Shown: positions 8,656 to 19,432 of the stretch, piece after piece | Position numbering within the stretch: the first letter of the stretch is position 1 | Layout of the letters: every line of letters starts with the position of its first letter | From: Enterobacter ludwigii | GTDB taxonomy: Bacteria; Pseudomonadota; Gammaproteobacteria; Enterobacterales; Enterobacteriaceae | Assembly: GCA_900068845.1 (NCBI GenBank) | Contig: CEFQ01000010.1 | Span: 268,254-332,253 of the forward strand | Reading direction: 5' to 3' | Length of the DNA stretch: 64,000 bases | Notes under the pieces: model-generated | The model's database searches: none | The model's input: the letters and a program-made list of their open reading frames with translations, nothing else | Told to the model about the DNA's origin: nothing | Made by a program: the position numbers and the translations under genes

Positions 8656-10560
8656 TTATTCACCTTCGTAGCCGGGCGGCGTCGGTGTCGCTTCTGGCAA
8701 CACGGTATTATTGTCGCCTAACATTATGTGGTCGAGAATCTGGCGCATCACGGTACCCACAGCGGGCCCCGCGCCGCCGTTTTCCAGAATCATGGTGACG
8801 GCCACGCGCGGCTTATCATACGGTGCGTAGGCGGTCATTAATTTATGGTCACGCAGACGTTCAGCAATTTTGTGCGCGTTATAGGTCTCATTCTCTTTAA
8901 GGCCAAAGACCTGCGCCGTACCCGATTTGGCCGCGATTTTATACGGCGCATCGGCAAAGCTTTTATGCGCGGTACCATTGGCGCGGTTGGCGACGCCATA
9001 CATACCATCTTTGGCAATTTCCCAATAGCCTGAGTGAATATCGCCAATCGGCGCATCCGGCACCTGGCGATACGGCACCATTGTTTGGCCTTCACGCGTG
9101 GCGCGCAGCAGGTGTGGCACTTTGATCACGCCGTCGTTTATCAGAATCATCATCGCTTTGTTCATCTGTATTGGCGTCGCGGTCCAGTAGCCCTGACCGA
9201 TGCCCACGGGAATGGTGTCACCCTGATACCACGGCTTCTTAAAGCGCTTCTGCTTCCATTCACGCGTTGGCATGTTACCGGCGCTCTCCTGCGGCAGGTC
9301 GATGCCGGTGCGATGACCGTAACCAAACTTGGTCATCCACTCAGAGAGGCGATCAATGCCCATGTCATAGGCGACCTGATAGAAAAAGGTATCCGCCGAC
9401 TCTTCCAGTGATTTCGTCACGTTCAGACGACCGTGGCCCCATTTTTTCCAGTCACGATAGCGCTTTTCTGAGCCGGGTAGCTGCCACCAGCCGGGATCGA
9501 ACAGGCTGGTATTGCGGTTGATCACACCTGCGCTCAGTGCCGACACGGCCACGTAAGGTTTAACGGTGGAAGCCGGTGGATAGGAGGCTTGCAGCGCACG
9601 GTTATATAGCGGGCGGTTTTCGTCGCTTAACAGCGCTTTGTAATCTTTGCTGGTAATACCGTCGACAAACAGGTTTGGATCGTAGCTGGGTGTTGATACC
9701 AGCGCGAGAATTTCGCCCGTTCGCGGGTCACTGACCACCACTGCCGCGCGGCTGCCGGTCAGCAGGGTTTCGATATATTGCTGTAGCTTGAGGTCAACCG
9801 TCAGATAGATGTCACGTCCGGCCTGTGGCGATTGTTCATGCAGTTGACGGATCACACGGCCACGGTTGTTGACTTCAACTTCTTCATAGCCGGTTTTGCC
9901 GTGCAGCACATCTTCATAGAAATTTTCGATGCCCAGCTTGCCGATGTCGTGCGTGGCGGCATAGTTCGGCCATTTCCCTTCCTGATCGAGGCGCGTGACG
10001 TCGCGATCGTTAATTTTGGAAACATAACCCACAACATGCGTTAGCGTCTGACCGTATGGATAGTAACGGCGCTGATAACCTTTCACTTCTACGCCCGGAA
10101 AACGGTATTGATTCACGGCGAAACGCGCTACCTGTACTTCGTTCAAACCGATTTTTACTGGAATAGAGGTAAAGCGGCGCGAGCGTTTACGTTCTTTTTC
10201 AAACGCATCGATATCGTCGTCAGTCAGATCCAGAACCGGGCGCAGCGCCTGTAATGTCTGCTTCAGGTTCTCGACCTTCTCCGGCATCAGTTCAGCTTGA
10301 TAGATGGTGCGGTTGAGCGCCAGCGGCACGCCATTGCGATCAAAAATAATGCCGCGGCTGGGCGCGACGGGGACCAGCTTAATGCGGTTTTCATTGGAAC
10401 GGGTGCTGTAGTCGTCAAAGCGCAGGATTTGCAGGTGGTACATATTGACCACCAGTACGCTGGAGAGCAGCAGAATGACGACAAAGGCCACCAACGCTCG
10501 GCGGACAAAGAGTTTCTGTTCGGCTGTGTAATCGCGAAAGGCGTTGCTCTGTAATTTCAT
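8656..10560 (-). CDS. mrdA: Penicillin-binding protein 2 (MrdA)
   Basis: PBP2 is the transpeptidase that cross-links peptidoglycan during lateral wall growth together with RodA. The 634-residue protein has one N-terminal membrane anchor (about residues 21-43), a pedestal domain and a transpeptidase domain. The catalytic motifs are STVK, SAD and KSGT. The residue before the active-site serine is Ala (YPPASTVKP), where the E. coli enzyme has Gly as I recall it. It is the first wall gene after rlmH in the minus-strand run. Confidence 0.96.
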   Translation of the reverse strand: MKLQSNAFRDYTAEQKLFVRRALVAFVVILLLSSVLVVNMYHLQILRFDDYSTRSNENRIKLVPVAPSRGIIFDRNGVPLALNRTIYQAELMPEKVENLKQTLQALRPVLDLTDDDIDAFEKERKRSRRFTSIPVKIGLNEVQVARFAVNQYRFPGVEVKGYQRRYYPYGQTLTHVVGYVSKINDRDVTRLDQEGKWPNYAATHDIGKLGIENFYEDVLHGKTGYEEVEVNNRGRVIRQLHEQSPQAGRDIYLTVDLKLQQYIETLLTGSRAAVVVSDPRTGEILALVSTPSYDPNLFVDGITSKDYKALLSDENRPLYNRALQASYPPASTVKPYVAVSALSAGVINRNTSLFDPGWWQLPGSEKRYRDWKKWGHGRLNVTKSLEESADTFFYQVAYDMGIDRLSEWMTKFGYGHRTGIDLPQESAGNMPTREWKQKRFKKPWYQGDTIPVGIGQGYWTATPIQMNKAMMILINDGVIKVPHLLRATREGQTMVPYRQVPDAPIGDIHSGYWEIAKDGMYGVANRANGTAHKSFADAPYKIAAKSGTAQVFGLKENETYNAHKIAERLRDHKLMTAYAPYDKPRVAVTMILENGGAGPAVGTVMRQILDHIMLGDNNTVLPEATPTPPGYEGE

Positions 10561-10594
10561 CCGCTACATCTATTGTCTGGGGGTTGTCAGGCGT

Positions 10595-11065
10595 TTATTC
10601 ACGATGATAAGGATGATTCGTGGTGATGCTCCACGCACGATACAGACTTTCCGCTACCAGCACTCGCACCAGCGGATGTGGCAACGTAAGTGCTGAAAGT
10701 GACCAGCTTTGTTCAGCAGCCGCTTTGCACGCAGGTGCCAGTCCTTCCGGACCACCAATTAACAGGCTGACATCGCGGCCATCCAGTTTCCAGCGTTCAA
10801 GTTGCTGCGCCAGCTGTGGGGTTTCCCACGGCTGTCCGGGAATATCCAGCGTAACGATACGATTGCCTTTGCCCACGGCGGCCAGCATCGCTTCACCTTC
10901 TTTTTCCAGAATGCGTTTGATGTCGGCGTTTTTGCCACGTTTACCGGCAGTCACTTCGATCAGTTCAAAAGGCATATCCTTCGGGAAGCGGCGCAGATAC
11001 TCCATGAAACCGGTCTGAACCCAGTCGGGCATTTTGGTGCCGACGGCTACAAGCTGCAGTTTCAC
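10595..11065 (-). CDS. rlmH: 23S rRNA pseudouridine-1915 N3-methyltransferase RlmH
   Basis: RlmH methylates pseudouridine 1915 in helix 69 of 23S rRNA, acting on assembled 70S ribosomes. The 156-residue SPOUT-class protein has the SAM-binding knot region [12 protein letters not shown] and the C-terminal [21 protein letters not shown], which is diagnostic of the family. It lies 3 bases after rsfS, a ribosome silencing factor, a pairing widely conserved in bacteria. Confidence 0.97.
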   Translation of the reverse strand: MKLQLVAVGTKMPDWVQTGFMEYLRRFPKDMPFELIEVTAGKRGKNADIKRILEKEGEAMLAAVGKGNRIVTLDIPGQPWETPQLAQQLERWKLDGRDVSLLIGGPEGLAPACKAAAEQSWSLSALTLPHPLVRVLVAESLYRAWSITTNHPYHRE

Positions 11066-11068
11066 GGT

Positions 11069-11386
11069 TTAACTCCAGAGTTTTTCCAGCTCGTACAGCT
11101 GGCGGCTCTCTGCTTCCATTACGTGCACAATCACGTCACCCAGGTCAACAACCACCCAATCGGAGGCCGTTTTACTGTCAACGCCCAGCGGCTTCAGGCC
11201 CGCAGCGCGCGATTCCTGTACCACGTGATCGGCGATAGAGGCGACGTGACGTGTAGACGTGCCGGTGCAAATAATCATGCAATCGGTGATGCTGGATTTG
11301 CCCTGAACATCAATCGCAATGATGTCCTGGCCTTTGAGATCATCAATCTTATCAACAACGAACTCTTGGAGTGCTTTACCTTGCAA
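11069..11386 (-). CDS. rsfS: Ribosomal silencing factor RsfS
   Basis: RsfS binds ribosomal protein uL14 on the 50S subunit and blocks subunit joining when nutrients are scarce. The 105-residue protein matches the family throughout: [39 protein letters not shown], and [15 protein letters not shown]. It is followed closely by rlmH. The cobC phosphatase gene found upstream in E. coli is missing here, leaving a 91-base gap to nadD. Confidence 0.96.
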   Translation of the reverse strand: MQGKALQEFVVDKIDDLKGQDIIAIDVQGKSSITDCMIICTGTSTRHVASIADHVVQESRAAGLKPLGVDSKTASDWVVVDLGDVIVHVMEAESRQLYELEKLWS

Positions 11387-11477
11387 AAGGTTCCCCTTAA
11401 AAACAGGTGATTATGGACGGGCTAGCGATTCGAGAAAGGTAGCCGAAAATGAAGCGGCGCAGTATAGCATGCTGCCT

Positions 11478-12122
11478 TTAGCTGCGATATAAGCCAACGC
11501 TATCGATATAGCCGATAACCGTCTCAGGCAGTAAATCCGCGCAAGAGGCGCCGTTATGGCGACGCTGACGAATTTCCGTGGCGGAGATGTCGAGTAGCGG
11601 CGTATCCGCCAGCCAGATGTGTCCCGCAGGCGAGTGATGTAACTGCTGGACATGATCGGCAAGATGAGCCTCAAGCCACTGCTGCATCTCTGGCGTTTCC
11701 ATCTGCGTTGCATAACCTGGACGCTTACATACCAGCAAATGGCATAGCGACAGCAGATCCTGCCAGCGATGCCATTTGGCTAACGTTAGCAGAGAATCCT
11801 GACCAATGATAAACGCGAGGGGCTGTTCTGCTCCCCGTTCCGCACGCAACGCTTCCAGCGTGGCGACGGTCCAGGAAGGCGTTTCACGCTCCAGTTCGCG
11901 CGTATCAATATCAAATAGCGGGCGATCGGCGATGGCACAGCGCAGCATCTCAACGCGCTGCTGCGCGCTCGCTTCCGGCTGCGGACGGTGCGGCGGCACA
12001 TTGTTTGGCAGCAGCGTAACCTTTTTCAAACCCACCTGCTGTGCCAGCGCTTCTACCGGGCGCAAGTGGCCGTAGTGAATCGGATCGAAGGTGCCGCCAA
12101 ACAGGGCGTAAAGTTTAGACAT
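11478..12122 (-). CDS. nadD: Nicotinate-nucleotide adenylyltransferase NadD
   Basis: NadD transfers AMP from ATP to nicotinate mononucleotide in NAD synthesis. The 214-residue protein has the nucleotidyltransferase motifs [11 protein letters not shown] near the N-terminus and [10 protein letters not shown] near the C-terminus. Its start overlaps the end of holA by 8 bases, so it is coupled to the lptE-holA unit. Confidence 0.96.
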   Translation of the reverse strand: MSKLYALFGGTFDPIHYGHLRPVEALAQQVGLKKVTLLPNNVPPHRPQPEASAQQRVEMLRCAIADRPLFDIDTRELERETPSWTVATLEALRAERGAEQPLAFIIGQDSLLTLAKWHRWQDLLSLCHLLVCKRPGYATQMETPEMQQWLEAHLADHVQQLHHSPAGHIWLADTPLLDISATEIRQRRHNGASCADLLPETVIGYIDSVGLYRS

Positions 12123-13146
12123 CGGTAAAGCTCAGTGGGAAATCGCGGTGACACAGGAGTAGCGACAGCGTTTCCAACTGCGGCCACAGATTTTGTCCGT
12201 AATCCTGCTTCATGCTGAGCTCCAGCTCTGCCAACAAATGCACCGCACGCTGTAAGCGCTGTGCATCAAGGCGCTGCAGCGCTTCGGTAAACAGGGCACG
12301 ACGATTTTGCCAGATACGTTGTTGATCCATCAGCGTGCGCAGCGCTTGTTTCGCCTGATTACGTTGCAAATGCAGCAGCGTGAGCAAATCGCGTTGCAGC
12401 GTGCGCAGCAGAATCACCGCTTCGCTGTCCTCTTTCTCCAGCTGATGCAGGATGTGCAGGGCGCGTTTACTTTTTCCCGCCAGCAGCGCATCGACCCAGT
12501 GGAACGGGGTAAAGTGCGCGGCATCATTGACGGCGGCTTCGACGCGCGGCAGCGTCAATTTTCCATCTGGCCACAACAGCGATAAGCGTTCCAGCGCCTG
12601 CGACAGTGCCAGCAGATTACCTTCGTAGCAGTAGCAAAGCAGCTGTATCGCCGCATCATCCACACTCAGCTTCATTGCTTTGGCGCGGCTGACCACCCAG
12701 CGCGGCAGTTGCGCCTGCTCGGGCGTCTGACACGGTACCAGCACCGCCTGCGCGCTCAATGCTTTAAACCAGGCGCTGTTCTCCTGCGCTTTGGTCAGTT
12801 TCGCCATGCGCAGCACCAGCAGAATGTCGCTGTGCAACAGCGTAGCCAGTTTTACTAACTGCTCGGCGATAGCGGCGTTTGGGCCGCTTTCAGGGAGTTG
12901 TAGCGTCAGGGTTTGGCGTTGAGTAAACAGGCTGAGCGATTGGCAGCTGACGAAAATCGCATCCCAATCCGTTTGCGCATCGATGGTGATGCTGAAATGC
13001 TCTTCAAATCCCTGTGCTGTGGCAGTTGCACGGATAGCATCCGCGCTTTCCTGAATCAGCAGAGGTTCGTTACCGGTGAGAAAATAACAGGCGCGCAGCC
13101 CCTCTCGAAGCTGCGCGCTCAGTTGTTCAGGATAAATCCTGATCAT
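12115..13146 (-). CDS. holA: DNA polymerase III delta subunit HolA
   Basis: Delta is the clamp-loader wrench that opens the beta sliding clamp. The 343-residue product begins [21 protein letters not shown], which contains the family's [15 protein letters not shown] beginning, and carries the clamp-binding hydrophobic patch around SLSLF. It overlaps lptE by 4 bases (ATGA) upstream and nadD by 8 bases downstream, forming the conserved leuS-lptE-holA-nadD string. Confidence 0.95.
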   Translation of the reverse strand: MIRIYPEQLSAQLREGLRACYFLTGNEPLLIQESADAIRATATAQGFEEHFSITIDAQTDWDAIFVSCQSLSLFTQRQTLTLQLPESGPNAAIAEQLVKLATLLHSDILLVLRMAKLTKAQENSAWFKALSAQAVLVPCQTPEQAQLPRWVVSRAKAMKLSVDDAAIQLLCYCYEGNLLALSQALERLSLLWPDGKLTLPRVEAAVNDAAHFTPFHWVDALLAGKSKRALHILHQLEKEDSEAVILLRTLQRDLLTLLHLQRNQAKQALRTLMDQQRIWQNRRALFTEALQRLDAQRLQRAVHLLAELELSMKQDYGQNLWPQLETLSLLLCHRDFPLSFTDV

Positions 13147-13742
13147 TGCAGACTGGTGGCTGACGAAGAAGACACTTCCGGTGAATTCTCTCCCGGTGCA
13201 ATCGTTTCAGGCTGCGGCAAGGTATCTTTGTTGCTTTCTTGCGCGGCGTGCACGGTCAGCAGTTTACGGACTAACTGCTCAGCCGCGCGCTGACGCATCT
13301 CTTGCACGATCATATCCTGCTCGGCATCCTTTGCCAGTGCGGCATTCGGGTTGTCGAAGAAGGAGCGATACACGGTGGTGCTGATCGGGTAGATACCTTT
13401 CCCCGGCAGCAGCACCTGTGCGGTTACCGTCATCACCAGCGAGTACTCTGCGGTGGTTCCGCTAATAAACACCGAAGCGGTATCACGTCCCTGGGCTTCA
13501 GCACCCAAGCGCAGCGTTGGGTATTTGGCGCTGGCCGCTTTGCTGTCTTCAATGACGTTCACATTGTTGATGCGCAGCTGCTGGCGCACTACGCGCGACA
13601 GCGGGCCATAAGGATCGCCGCTCTGGACGATAAGTGTTTTCATTTCGCTCGGCACCGATGTGGTGCCGCGCGGGTGAAAACCACAGCCGGCGGTAATCAT
13701 TACCGCAAGCAGGACAAACAGCCTGATAATCAGTTGTCGCAC
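13143..13742 (-). CDS. lptE: LPS-assembly lipoprotein LptE
   Basis: LptE is the outer-membrane lipoprotein that plugs the LptD barrel and takes part in inserting lipopolysaccharide into the outer leaflet. The 199-residue protein has a signal peptide with lipobox TAGC (Cys20), followed by [17 protein letters not shown]. The remainder matches the family ([26 protein letters not shown]). The C-terminal 40 residues are variable and Ser/Gln-rich. It lies 14 bases after leuS. Confidence 0.94.
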   Translation of the reverse strand: MRQLIIRLFVLLAVMITAGCGFHPRGTTSVPSEMKTLIVQSGDPYGPLSRVVRQQLRINNVNVIEDSKAASAKYPTLRLGAEAQGRDTASVFISGTTAEYSLVMTVTAQVLLPGKGIYPISTTVYRSFFDNPNAALAKDAEQDMIVQEMRQRAAEQLVRKLLTVHAAQESNKDTLPQPETIAPGENSPEVSSSSATSLQ

Positions 13743-13756
13743 AGTTCCTCCTGAAC

Positions 13757-16339
13757 TTAACCTACGACCAGGTTAAGCAGTTTGCCAGGGACATAAATCA
13801 CTTTACGAATGGTGACGCCATCCAGATATTTCGCCACCAAATGCTCCTGCGCAGCACGCGCCTGCACCTGCTCCTGTGTCGCATCCGGCGCAACGGTAAT
13901 CTTGCCGCGCACTTTGCCATTCACCTGCACCACGACCAGCAGCGAATCTTCCACCATCGCCGCTTCATCGGCTACCGGCCAGCTGGCTTCGTCAATGCTG
14001 CCTTCGCCGCCCAGCGCTTGCCACAGCACATAGCTGGCGTGCGGGGTGAACGGATAGAGTAGACGCGTCACTGCGACCAGCGCTTCCTGCAGTAGCGCGC
14101 GATCTTGATCGCTCTCCTGCGGGGCACGGATCAGTTTGTTCATCAGTTCCATGATGGCGGCGATGGCGGTGTTGAATGTCTGACGACGGCCAACATCATC
14201 GGCCACTTTGGCGATGGTCTTGTGCAGATCGCGACGCAGCGCTTTCTGGTCGTCATTCAGGCTATTGACGTCCAGCGCCACGGTGGCGCCTTTCGCAATA
14301 TGTTCGTAAGCCAGTTTCCATACGCGCTTCAGGAAGCGGTTGGCACCTTCAACGCCAGATTCCTGCCACTCCAGCGTCATCTCTGCTGGAGAGGCAAACA
14401 TCATGAACAAACGCACGGTATCTGCGCCGTAACGCTCAACCATCAGCTGTGGATCGATGCCGTTATTTTTCGACTTCGACATTTTGCTCATGCCAGCGTA
14501 AACCACCTCACGACCTTCAGTGTCGGTGGCTTTAACAATGCGGCCTTTCTCATCGCGCTCAACGGTCACGTCAACCGGAGAAACCCAGTTACGCTCGCCG
14601 TTCACGCCAAGGTAGTAGAACGCATCAGCCAGCACCATACCCTGACACAGCAGGCGTTTGGCAGGTTCATCTGAATTTACCAGACCGGCATCACGCAGCA
14701 GCTTGTGATAGAAGCGGAAGTACATCAGGTGCATGATGGCGTGTTCGATGCCGCCAACATACTGATCGACTGGCAGCCAGTAGTTCGCTGCCGCCGGATC
14801 CAACATACCTTCGTGGTAATTCGCACAGGTGTAACGCGCGTAATACCACGATGATTCCATAAAGGTGTCAAATGTATCGGTTTCACGCAGCGCAGGCTGG
14901 CCGTTAACGGTGGTTTTGGCCCACTCAGGATCGGCTTTAATTGGGCTGGTGATACCGTCCATCACCACGTCTTCTGGCAGAATCACCGGCAATTGATCTT
15001 CTGGCGTTGGCATTACGGTGCCATCTTCCAGCGTTACCATCGGGATCGGTGCTCCCCAGTAGCGCTGACGGGAAACGCCCCAATCGCGCAGACGATAATT
15101 CACTTTACGCACGCCCACGCCTTTCGCAGCGAGCGCGTCGGCGATGGCGTTGAAGCCTGCTTGATGATCCAGACCGTTGTATTCGCCCGAGTTGAACAGC
15201 GCGCCCTTTTCGGTCATCGCAGCGGCACTCAGATCCGGTTCTGAACCGTCGAGATTCAGGATCACTGGCTTGATGTTCAGGTTGTACTTGGTAGCAAACT
15301 CCCAGTCACGCTGATCGTGGCCTGGAACGGCCATCACCGCGCCGGTGCCGTATTCCATCAGGACGAAGTTAGCCACCCACACCGGAATCTCTTCACCCGT
15401 CAGCGGATGGATAGCGAACAGGCCGGTAGCCACGCCTTTCTTCTCCATCGTCGCCATGTCAGCTTCGGCAACTTTGGTGGTGCGACATTCGTCAATAAAC
15501 GCAGCCAGCGCGGGATTGGTGGCAGCAGCTTGCTGTGCCAGCGGATGACCTGCGGCTACCGCCACATAGGTCGCACCCATAAAGGTGTCCGGACGGGTAG
15601 TGTAAACGGTCAGCTTCTCGGCGCTGTTGGCCACGTCAAAAGTGATTTCCACGCCTTCAGAACGGCCAATCCAGTTGCGCTGCATGGTTTTGACCTGCTC
15701 AGGCCAATCTTCCAGCTTATCAAGATCGTTGAGCAGCTCTTCCGCATAGGCGGTGATTTTGACAAACCACTGTGGAATCTCTTTGCGCTCAACTTTGGTG
15801 TCGCAGCGCCAGCAGCAGCCATCGATAACCTGTTCGTTGGCCAGCACGGTCTGATCGTTCGGGCACCAGTTCACCGCAGAGGTCTTTTTATAGACCATGT
15901 CTTTTTCATACAGCTTGGTAAAGAACCACTGTTCCCAGCGATAGTATTCTGGCTGGCAGGTCGCCAGTTCGCGGCTCCAGTCGTAGCCAAAGCCCAGCAA
16001 TTTCAGCTGGTTCTTCATGTAGGCAATGTTGTCGTACGTCCACGGCGCAGGTGCCGTGTTGTTTTTCACCGCTGCGCCTTCTGCTGGCAGACCAAACGCA
16101 TCCCAGCCGATCGGCTGCAGTACGTTTTTGCCAAGCATACGCTGATAGCGTGCAATCACATCGCCGATGGTGTAGTTACGCACGTGACCCATGTGCAGGC
16201 GGCCAGAAGGATAGGGCAGCATCGAAAGGCAGTAATATTTCTCTTTGCCTTCCTGCTCGGTCACTTTAAAGGTTTCGTTTTCGTCCCAGTGCTGTTGGAC
16301 GCGGGATTCTATCTCTTCCGGGCGGTATTGCTCTTGCAT
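13757..16339 (-). CDS. leuS: Leucyl-tRNA synthetase
   Basis: LeuRS charges tRNA-Leu. The start at 16339 gives 860 residues, as in E. coli ([18 protein letters not shown]). An upstream in-frame ATG would add 27 residues with no family similarity. The HIGH-type motif is [15 protein letters not shown], the KMSKS motif is [11 protein letters not shown], and the CP1 editing domain includes [12 protein letters not shown] and [12 protein letters not shown]. An AAAGGA lies about 12 bases upstream of the start. The gene heads the minus-strand leuS-lptE-holA-nadD group. Confidence 0.97.
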   Translation of the reverse strand: MQEQYRPEEIESRVQQHWDENETFKVTEQEGKEKYYCLSMLPYPSGRLHMGHVRNYTIGDVIARYQRMLGKNVLQPIGWDAFGLPAEGAAVKNNTAPAPWTYDNIAYMKNQLKLLGFGYDWSRELATCQPEYYRWEQWFFTKLYEKDMVYKKTSAVNWCPNDQTVLANEQVIDGCCWRCDTKVERKEIPQWFVKITAYAEELLNDLDKLEDWPEQVKTMQRNWIGRSEGVEITFDVANSAEKLTVYTTRPDTFMGATYVAVAAGHPLAQQAAATNPALAAFIDECRTTKVAEADMATMEKKGVATGLFAIHPLTGEEIPVWVANFVLMEYGTGAVMAVPGHDQRDWEFATKYNLNIKPVILNLDGSEPDLSAAAMTEKGALFNSGEYNGLDHQAGFNAIADALAAKGVGVRKVNYRLRDWGVSRQRYWGAPIPMVTLEDGTVMPTPEDQLPVILPEDVVMDGITSPIKADPEWAKTTVNGQPALRETDTFDTFMESSWYYARYTCANYHEGMLDPAAANYWLPVDQYVGGIEHAIMHLMYFRFYHKLLRDAGLVNSDEPAKRLLCQGMVLADAFYYLGVNGERNWVSPVDVTVERDEKGRIVKATDTEGREVVYAGMSKMSKSKNNGIDPQLMVERYGADTVRLFMMFASPAEMTLEWQESGVEGANRFLKRVWKLAYEHIAKGATVALDVNSLNDDQKALRRDLHKTIAKVADDVGRRQTFNTAIAAIMELMNKLIRAPQESDQDRALLQEALVAVTRLLYPFTPHASYVLWQALGGEGSIDEASWPVADEAAMVEDSLLVVVQVNGKVRGKITVAPDATQEQVQARAAQEHLVAKYLDGVTIRKVIYVPGKLLNLVVG

Positions 16340-16561
16340 GGCTGCCTGTGGTCCTTTGTGAAAATCGCTAAGCATACTTTTAGATCCGCATAGCATACCC
16401 ATAAGGCTGCGCCTCAACAACTTTTCACGCCCTCGCTGACCGGATTTCTGCCGAATGCGCCACCGCTTTCACCCTTTTGTGATTTCTGCGGTGGCTGCCC
16501 ATGCAATTGTGACAAAACCGCTAAACTTAACAGCAGTATCCGCAGCGGAAAGGAGAATAAA

Positions 16562-17044
16562 ATGAATAACGTGGCGCAGGAATACCGTGCAACGATTGAA
16601 GCATTATCCCAGCGATTGGATCACGGTGAGCGCGATGTTGATGCGCTGGTCGCCGAGGCCCGGCAAAGTTTGCTGGCGAAAAAAACGCTTTCGCCCGCCG
16701 AGGTGAATGAGGTGATGCGCGCCGTGCGACGTGATTTGCACGAATTTGCGCTGAGCTATCAGGAGTCGTCCGATGTGGTCGGCGATTCCGTGTTTTTACG
16801 CGTGATTCGCGAAAGCCTGTGGAAGGAACTGGCGGATATTACTGATAAAAGTCAGTTGGAGTGGCGCGAAGTGTTTCAGGATTTACGCCATCACGGCGTT
16901 TACCAGAGCGGTGAAGTGGTGGGATTGGGCAATTTGGTGTGTGAGAAGTGCGGCTTCACGCGGGCAATTTATACGCCGGAGAGCTTAACGCGCTGCCCGG
17001 AGTGTGGGCACGATCAGTTTCAGCGCCAGCCGTTTGAACCCTGA
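16562..17044 (+). CDS. ybeL: Zinc-ribbon protein YbeL (DUF1451)
   Basis: This 160-residue cytoplasmic protein has a helical N-terminal region (to about residue 120) and a C-terminal zinc ribbon with two cysteine pairs, CEKC (around 129) and CPEC (around 149). The match to enteric YbeL is clear in EVNEVMRAVRRDLHEFA and the spacing of the ribbon. Its function is not established. It is a monocistronic gene divergent from leuS, with an AAGGAG about 6 bases before the ATG. Confidence 0.93.
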   Translation: MNNVAQEYRATIEALSQRLDHGERDVDALVAEARQSLLAKKTLSPAEVNEVMRAVRRDLHEFALSYQESSDVVGDSVFLRVIRESLWKELADITDKSQLEWREVFQDLRHHGVYQSGEVVGLGNLVCEKCGFTRAIYTPESLTRCPECGHDQFQRQPFEP

Positions 17045-17063
17045 TTGATGAATGAATAAACCC

Positions 17064-17124
17064 GCGCGATAAATCGCGCCGCTACGGACACACGCATATG
17101 CCGCAGCGGCGCAATTTATTGCGC
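17064..17124. repeat. Long imperfect palindrome between ybeL and gltL
   Basis: Arms at 17064-17087 and 17101-17124 (24 bases each) pair with three mismatches around a 13-base centre, giving a cruciform-like element with GCGC(G/A)ATAAAT(C/T)GCGCCGCT arms. It fills the gap between convergent ybeL and gltL. One arm recurs with one mismatch in 21 bases just after nei at 55052, so this looks like a dispersed palindromic repeat family. Confidence 0.75.
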
Positions 17125-17127
17125 TTA

Positions 17128-17853
17128 TCAGTGCAAAATTTTCGCCAGGAAGTCTTTCGCACGATCGGATTGCGGATTGTTAAAGAAGTCATCCTTATTG
17201 GTGTCTTCGATAATTTTCCCTTCATCCATAAAGATCACGCGGTTGGCGACTTTGCGCGCAAAGCCCATTTCATGCGTCACCACCATCATGGTCATGCCTT
17301 CATTCGCCAGCTCCACCATCACGTCCAACACTTCGTTGATCATTTCAGGATCGAGCGCCGATGTCGGCTCATCAAACAGCATCGCAACCGGATCCATGCA
17401 CAACGCACGCGCGATCGCCACGCGCTGCTGCTGACCACCGGAAAGCTGACCCGGGAATTTATCCGCGTGCGCACTAAGCCCAACGCGTTTCAGCAGGCTC
17501 TGCGCTTTCTCACGCGAGGCCGCTTTATCACGTTTCAGTACTTTGACCTGCGCCAGCGTCAGGTTCTCGATGATGCTGAGATGCGGGAATAACTCGAAGT
17601 GCTGGAACACCATGCCTACTTTGCTACGCAGTTGGGCGAGGTTGGTTTTTTTGTTGTTCACTTCGGTGCCGGTCACCTGAATGCTGCCCTTTTGAATCGG
17701 CTCCAGACCGTTCACGGTTTTAATCAGCGTTGATTTCCCTGAGCCAGACGGACCGCAGACCACTACTACTTCACCTTTTTTCACTTCGGTGGAGCAGTCG
17801 GTCAGCACCTGAAAGTGCCCATACCACTTTGAAACATTTTTCAGGCTAATCAT
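17128..17853 (-). CDS. gltL: Glutamate/aspartate ABC transporter ATPase GltL
   Basis: GltL drives uptake of glutamate and aspartate by the GltIJKL system. The 241-residue protein matches E. coli GltL closely. It has Walker [11 protein letters not shown], signature LSGGQQQR, Walker [14 protein letters not shown] and the switch histidine in VVTHE. It begins immediately after the gltK stop, with no spacer, as the last gene of the gltIJKL operon. Confidence 0.97.
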   Translation of the reverse strand: MISLKNVSKWYGHFQVLTDCSTEVKKGEVVVVCGPSGSGKSTLIKTVNGLEPIQKGSIQVTGTEVNNKKTNLAQLRSKVGMVFQHFELFPHLSIIENLTLAQVKVLKRDKAASREKAQSLLKRVGLSAHADKFPGQLSGGQQQRVAIARALCMDPVAMLFDEPTSALDPEMINEVLDVMVELANEGMTMMVVTHEMGFARKVANRVIFMDEGKIIEDTNKDDFFNNPQSDRAKDFLAKILH

Positions 17854-18531
17854 TTAAACCGTCCTCTTTCTTTTCAGATAGGTAACCAACAGCGAAGCGC
17901 TCAGGCTGATCACGAAGTAGACCAGACCAGCAAACAAAATCATTTCAACCTGGGTTCCGTCGCGCTCACCAATGGTTGAAGCGGTACGGAAGAAATCGGC
18001 CAGGCTCAGTACATACACCAGCGAGGTATCCTGGAACAGCACGATGCCCTGCGTCAGCAGCAGCGGCACCATGGCGCGGAACGCCTGCGGCAGCACGATC
18101 AGTTTCATCGATTGCCAGTGCGTCATGCCGAGCGCCAGCGCGGCATTGGATTGCCCGCGTGAGATGCTCTGAATACCGGCACGGATGATTTCCGAATAGT
18201 ACGCAGCCTCAAATAGCGCAAATGCCACCATGGCGGAAATCAGGCGGATATCCGATTTAGGCGATAAGCCCAGCACCTGTTGCAGGAATGCGGGCACCAC
18301 CAAATAGAACCACAGCAGCACCATCACCAGCGGTACGGAGCGGAACAGGTTGACGTACAGCTTGGCAAACCAGCGCACCGGTGCAATTGGCGACAAGCGC
18401 ATCACCGCCAAAATCGTGCCCCAGATAATGCCAAACACCACGGCAATCGCGGTGATCTTGAAGGTAATGATCAAACCATTCCACAAGTAAGGCAGGCTAG
18501 GGACGATCGAACTCCAGTCAAACTCGTACAT
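17854..18531 (-). CDS. gltK: Glutamate/aspartate ABC transporter permease GltK
   Basis: GltK is one of the two inner-membrane permeases of the glutamate/aspartate importer. The 225-residue protein begins [20 protein letters not shown] and has the EAA docking loop ([27 protein letters not shown]). Its start overlaps the gltJ stop by one base and its stop abuts gltL, so the three are tightly coupled. Confidence 0.96.
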   Translation of the reverse strand: MYEFDWSSIVPSLPYLWNGLIITFKITAIAVVFGIIWGTILAVMRLSPIAPVRWFAKLYVNLFRSVPLVMVLLWFYLVVPAFLQQVLGLSPKSDIRLISAMVAFALFEAAYYSEIIRAGIQSISRGQSNAALALGMTHWQSMKLIVLPQAFRAMVPLLLTQGIVLFQDTSLVYVLSLADFFRTASTIGERDGTQVEMILFAGLVYFVISLSASLLVTYLKRKRTV

Positions 18532-19271
18532 TATTTGCCTCCCATATTGCCAGGCAGGCGAATTTTGCGTTCTACCAGACTCATAATCAGCATGATCACC
18601 AGGTTAATGCCGACGTACGCCAGAGTGATGGCGGTAAAGGATTCATAGGCGTGCGCGGAGTAATCCAGCAGCTTGCCGGCCTGCGCTGCCATATCCACCA
18701 GGCCGATGGTTGAGGCGATCGCCGAGTTCTTTACCAGGTTAAGCATTTCCGAGGTCATCGGCGGCACAATCACGCGATAGGCATTCGGCAGCAGCACATA
18801 GCGATACGTTTGCGGCAGCGTCAGGCCCATCGCTAAGCCGGCATTTTTTTGACCGCTTGGCAGCGACTGAATCGCCGCGCGCACTTGCTCACACACGCGT
18901 GCTGCGGTGAACAAGCCAAGGCAAATCGTAGATGAAACGAAGAATTGGATATTGGGATCCAGTTCCGCTTTAAACCACATGCCGAGGTTTTCTCCGACCA
19001 GTTCAGGCGCTACCAGATACCAGAAGAAGAACTGCACAATCAGCGGGATGTTACGAAACAGCTCCACGTAACAGGTGCCAATCGTCGACAACAGTCGGTT
19101 GGGCACGGTACGCAGAATGCCAAAGAAGGAACCTACCAGGAAGGCGATAATCCAGGCGCAGCAGGACACCGCAATGGTGACCTGAAAACCGGACCACAGC
19201 CAGCCGAGGTAAGTCGTATTGCCGAACGGGGCCTGTTCAAGAAAAATGCCCCAGTTCCAATCGATACCCAT
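18531..19271 (-). CDS. gltJ: Glutamate/aspartate ABC transporter permease GltJ
   Basis: GltJ pairs with GltK to form the translocation channel. The start at 19271 gives 246 residues ([21 protein letters not shown]), the length of the E. coli protein. The frame extends 13 codons further upstream, but into the terminator hairpin at 19285-19308, which makes that start unlikely. The EAA loop ([20 protein letters not shown]) and [19 protein letters not shown] region are present. Expression is probably lower than gltI because of that hairpin. Confidence 0.95.
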   Translation of the reverse strand: MGIDWNWGIFLEQAPFGNTTYLGWLWSGFQVTIAVSCCAWIIAFLVGSFFGILRTVPNRLLSTIGTCYVELFRNIPLIVQFFFWYLVAPELVGENLGMWFKAELDPNIQFFVSSTICLGLFTAARVCEQVRAAIQSLPSGQKNAGLAMGLTLPQTYRYVLLPNAYRVIVPPMTSEMLNLVKNSAIASTIGLVDMAAQAGKLLDYSAHAYESFTAITLAYVGINLVIMLIMSLVERKIRLPGNMGGK

Positions 19272-19284
19272 AACGAGCTCCGGT

Positions 19285-19308
19285 AAAAAAAGGGTAGCGA
19301 GGCTACCC
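19285..19308 (-). terminator. Intercistronic terminator between gltI and gltJ
   Basis: On the minus strand GGGTAGC-CTC-GCTACCC is followed by seven T. It would end many gltI transcripts before gltJKL, giving high binding protein and lower permease expression. It also provides the likely 3' end of an SroC-type sRNA. Confidence 0.85.
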
Positions 19309-19432
19309 ATAAGATTGTTGAGCGGTGTCTTACGTCCTGCTTCAGGGGAACGGCCTGTTACAGTCTGTCTGTCCGCACCGCATGTTCAGCAATCGAGAGG
19401 GCAGCAGGACTGCCCTTGTTGTCGTTGTTAAT
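19285..19432 (-). ncRNA. sroC: Probable SroC sRNA (gltI 3' UTR)
   Basis: In E. coli and Salmonella, SroC is an Hfq-bound sRNA cut from the gltI-gltJ intercistronic region of the gltIJKL mRNA, and it sponges GcvB. Here the same location holds about 150 bases without an ORF, ending in a strong intrinsic terminator with a seven-U tail (19285-19308), as an Hfq-binding sRNA needs. The call rests on position and terminator; I could not align it to known SroC. The 5' end is set here at the gltI stop, though processing may occur elsewhere. Confidence 0.5.

Noticed and set aside
15317..16393. 358-codon open frame on the plus strand
   Set aside because: It is antisense to leuS and has no family signature; the opposite strand encodes a canonical LeuRS.
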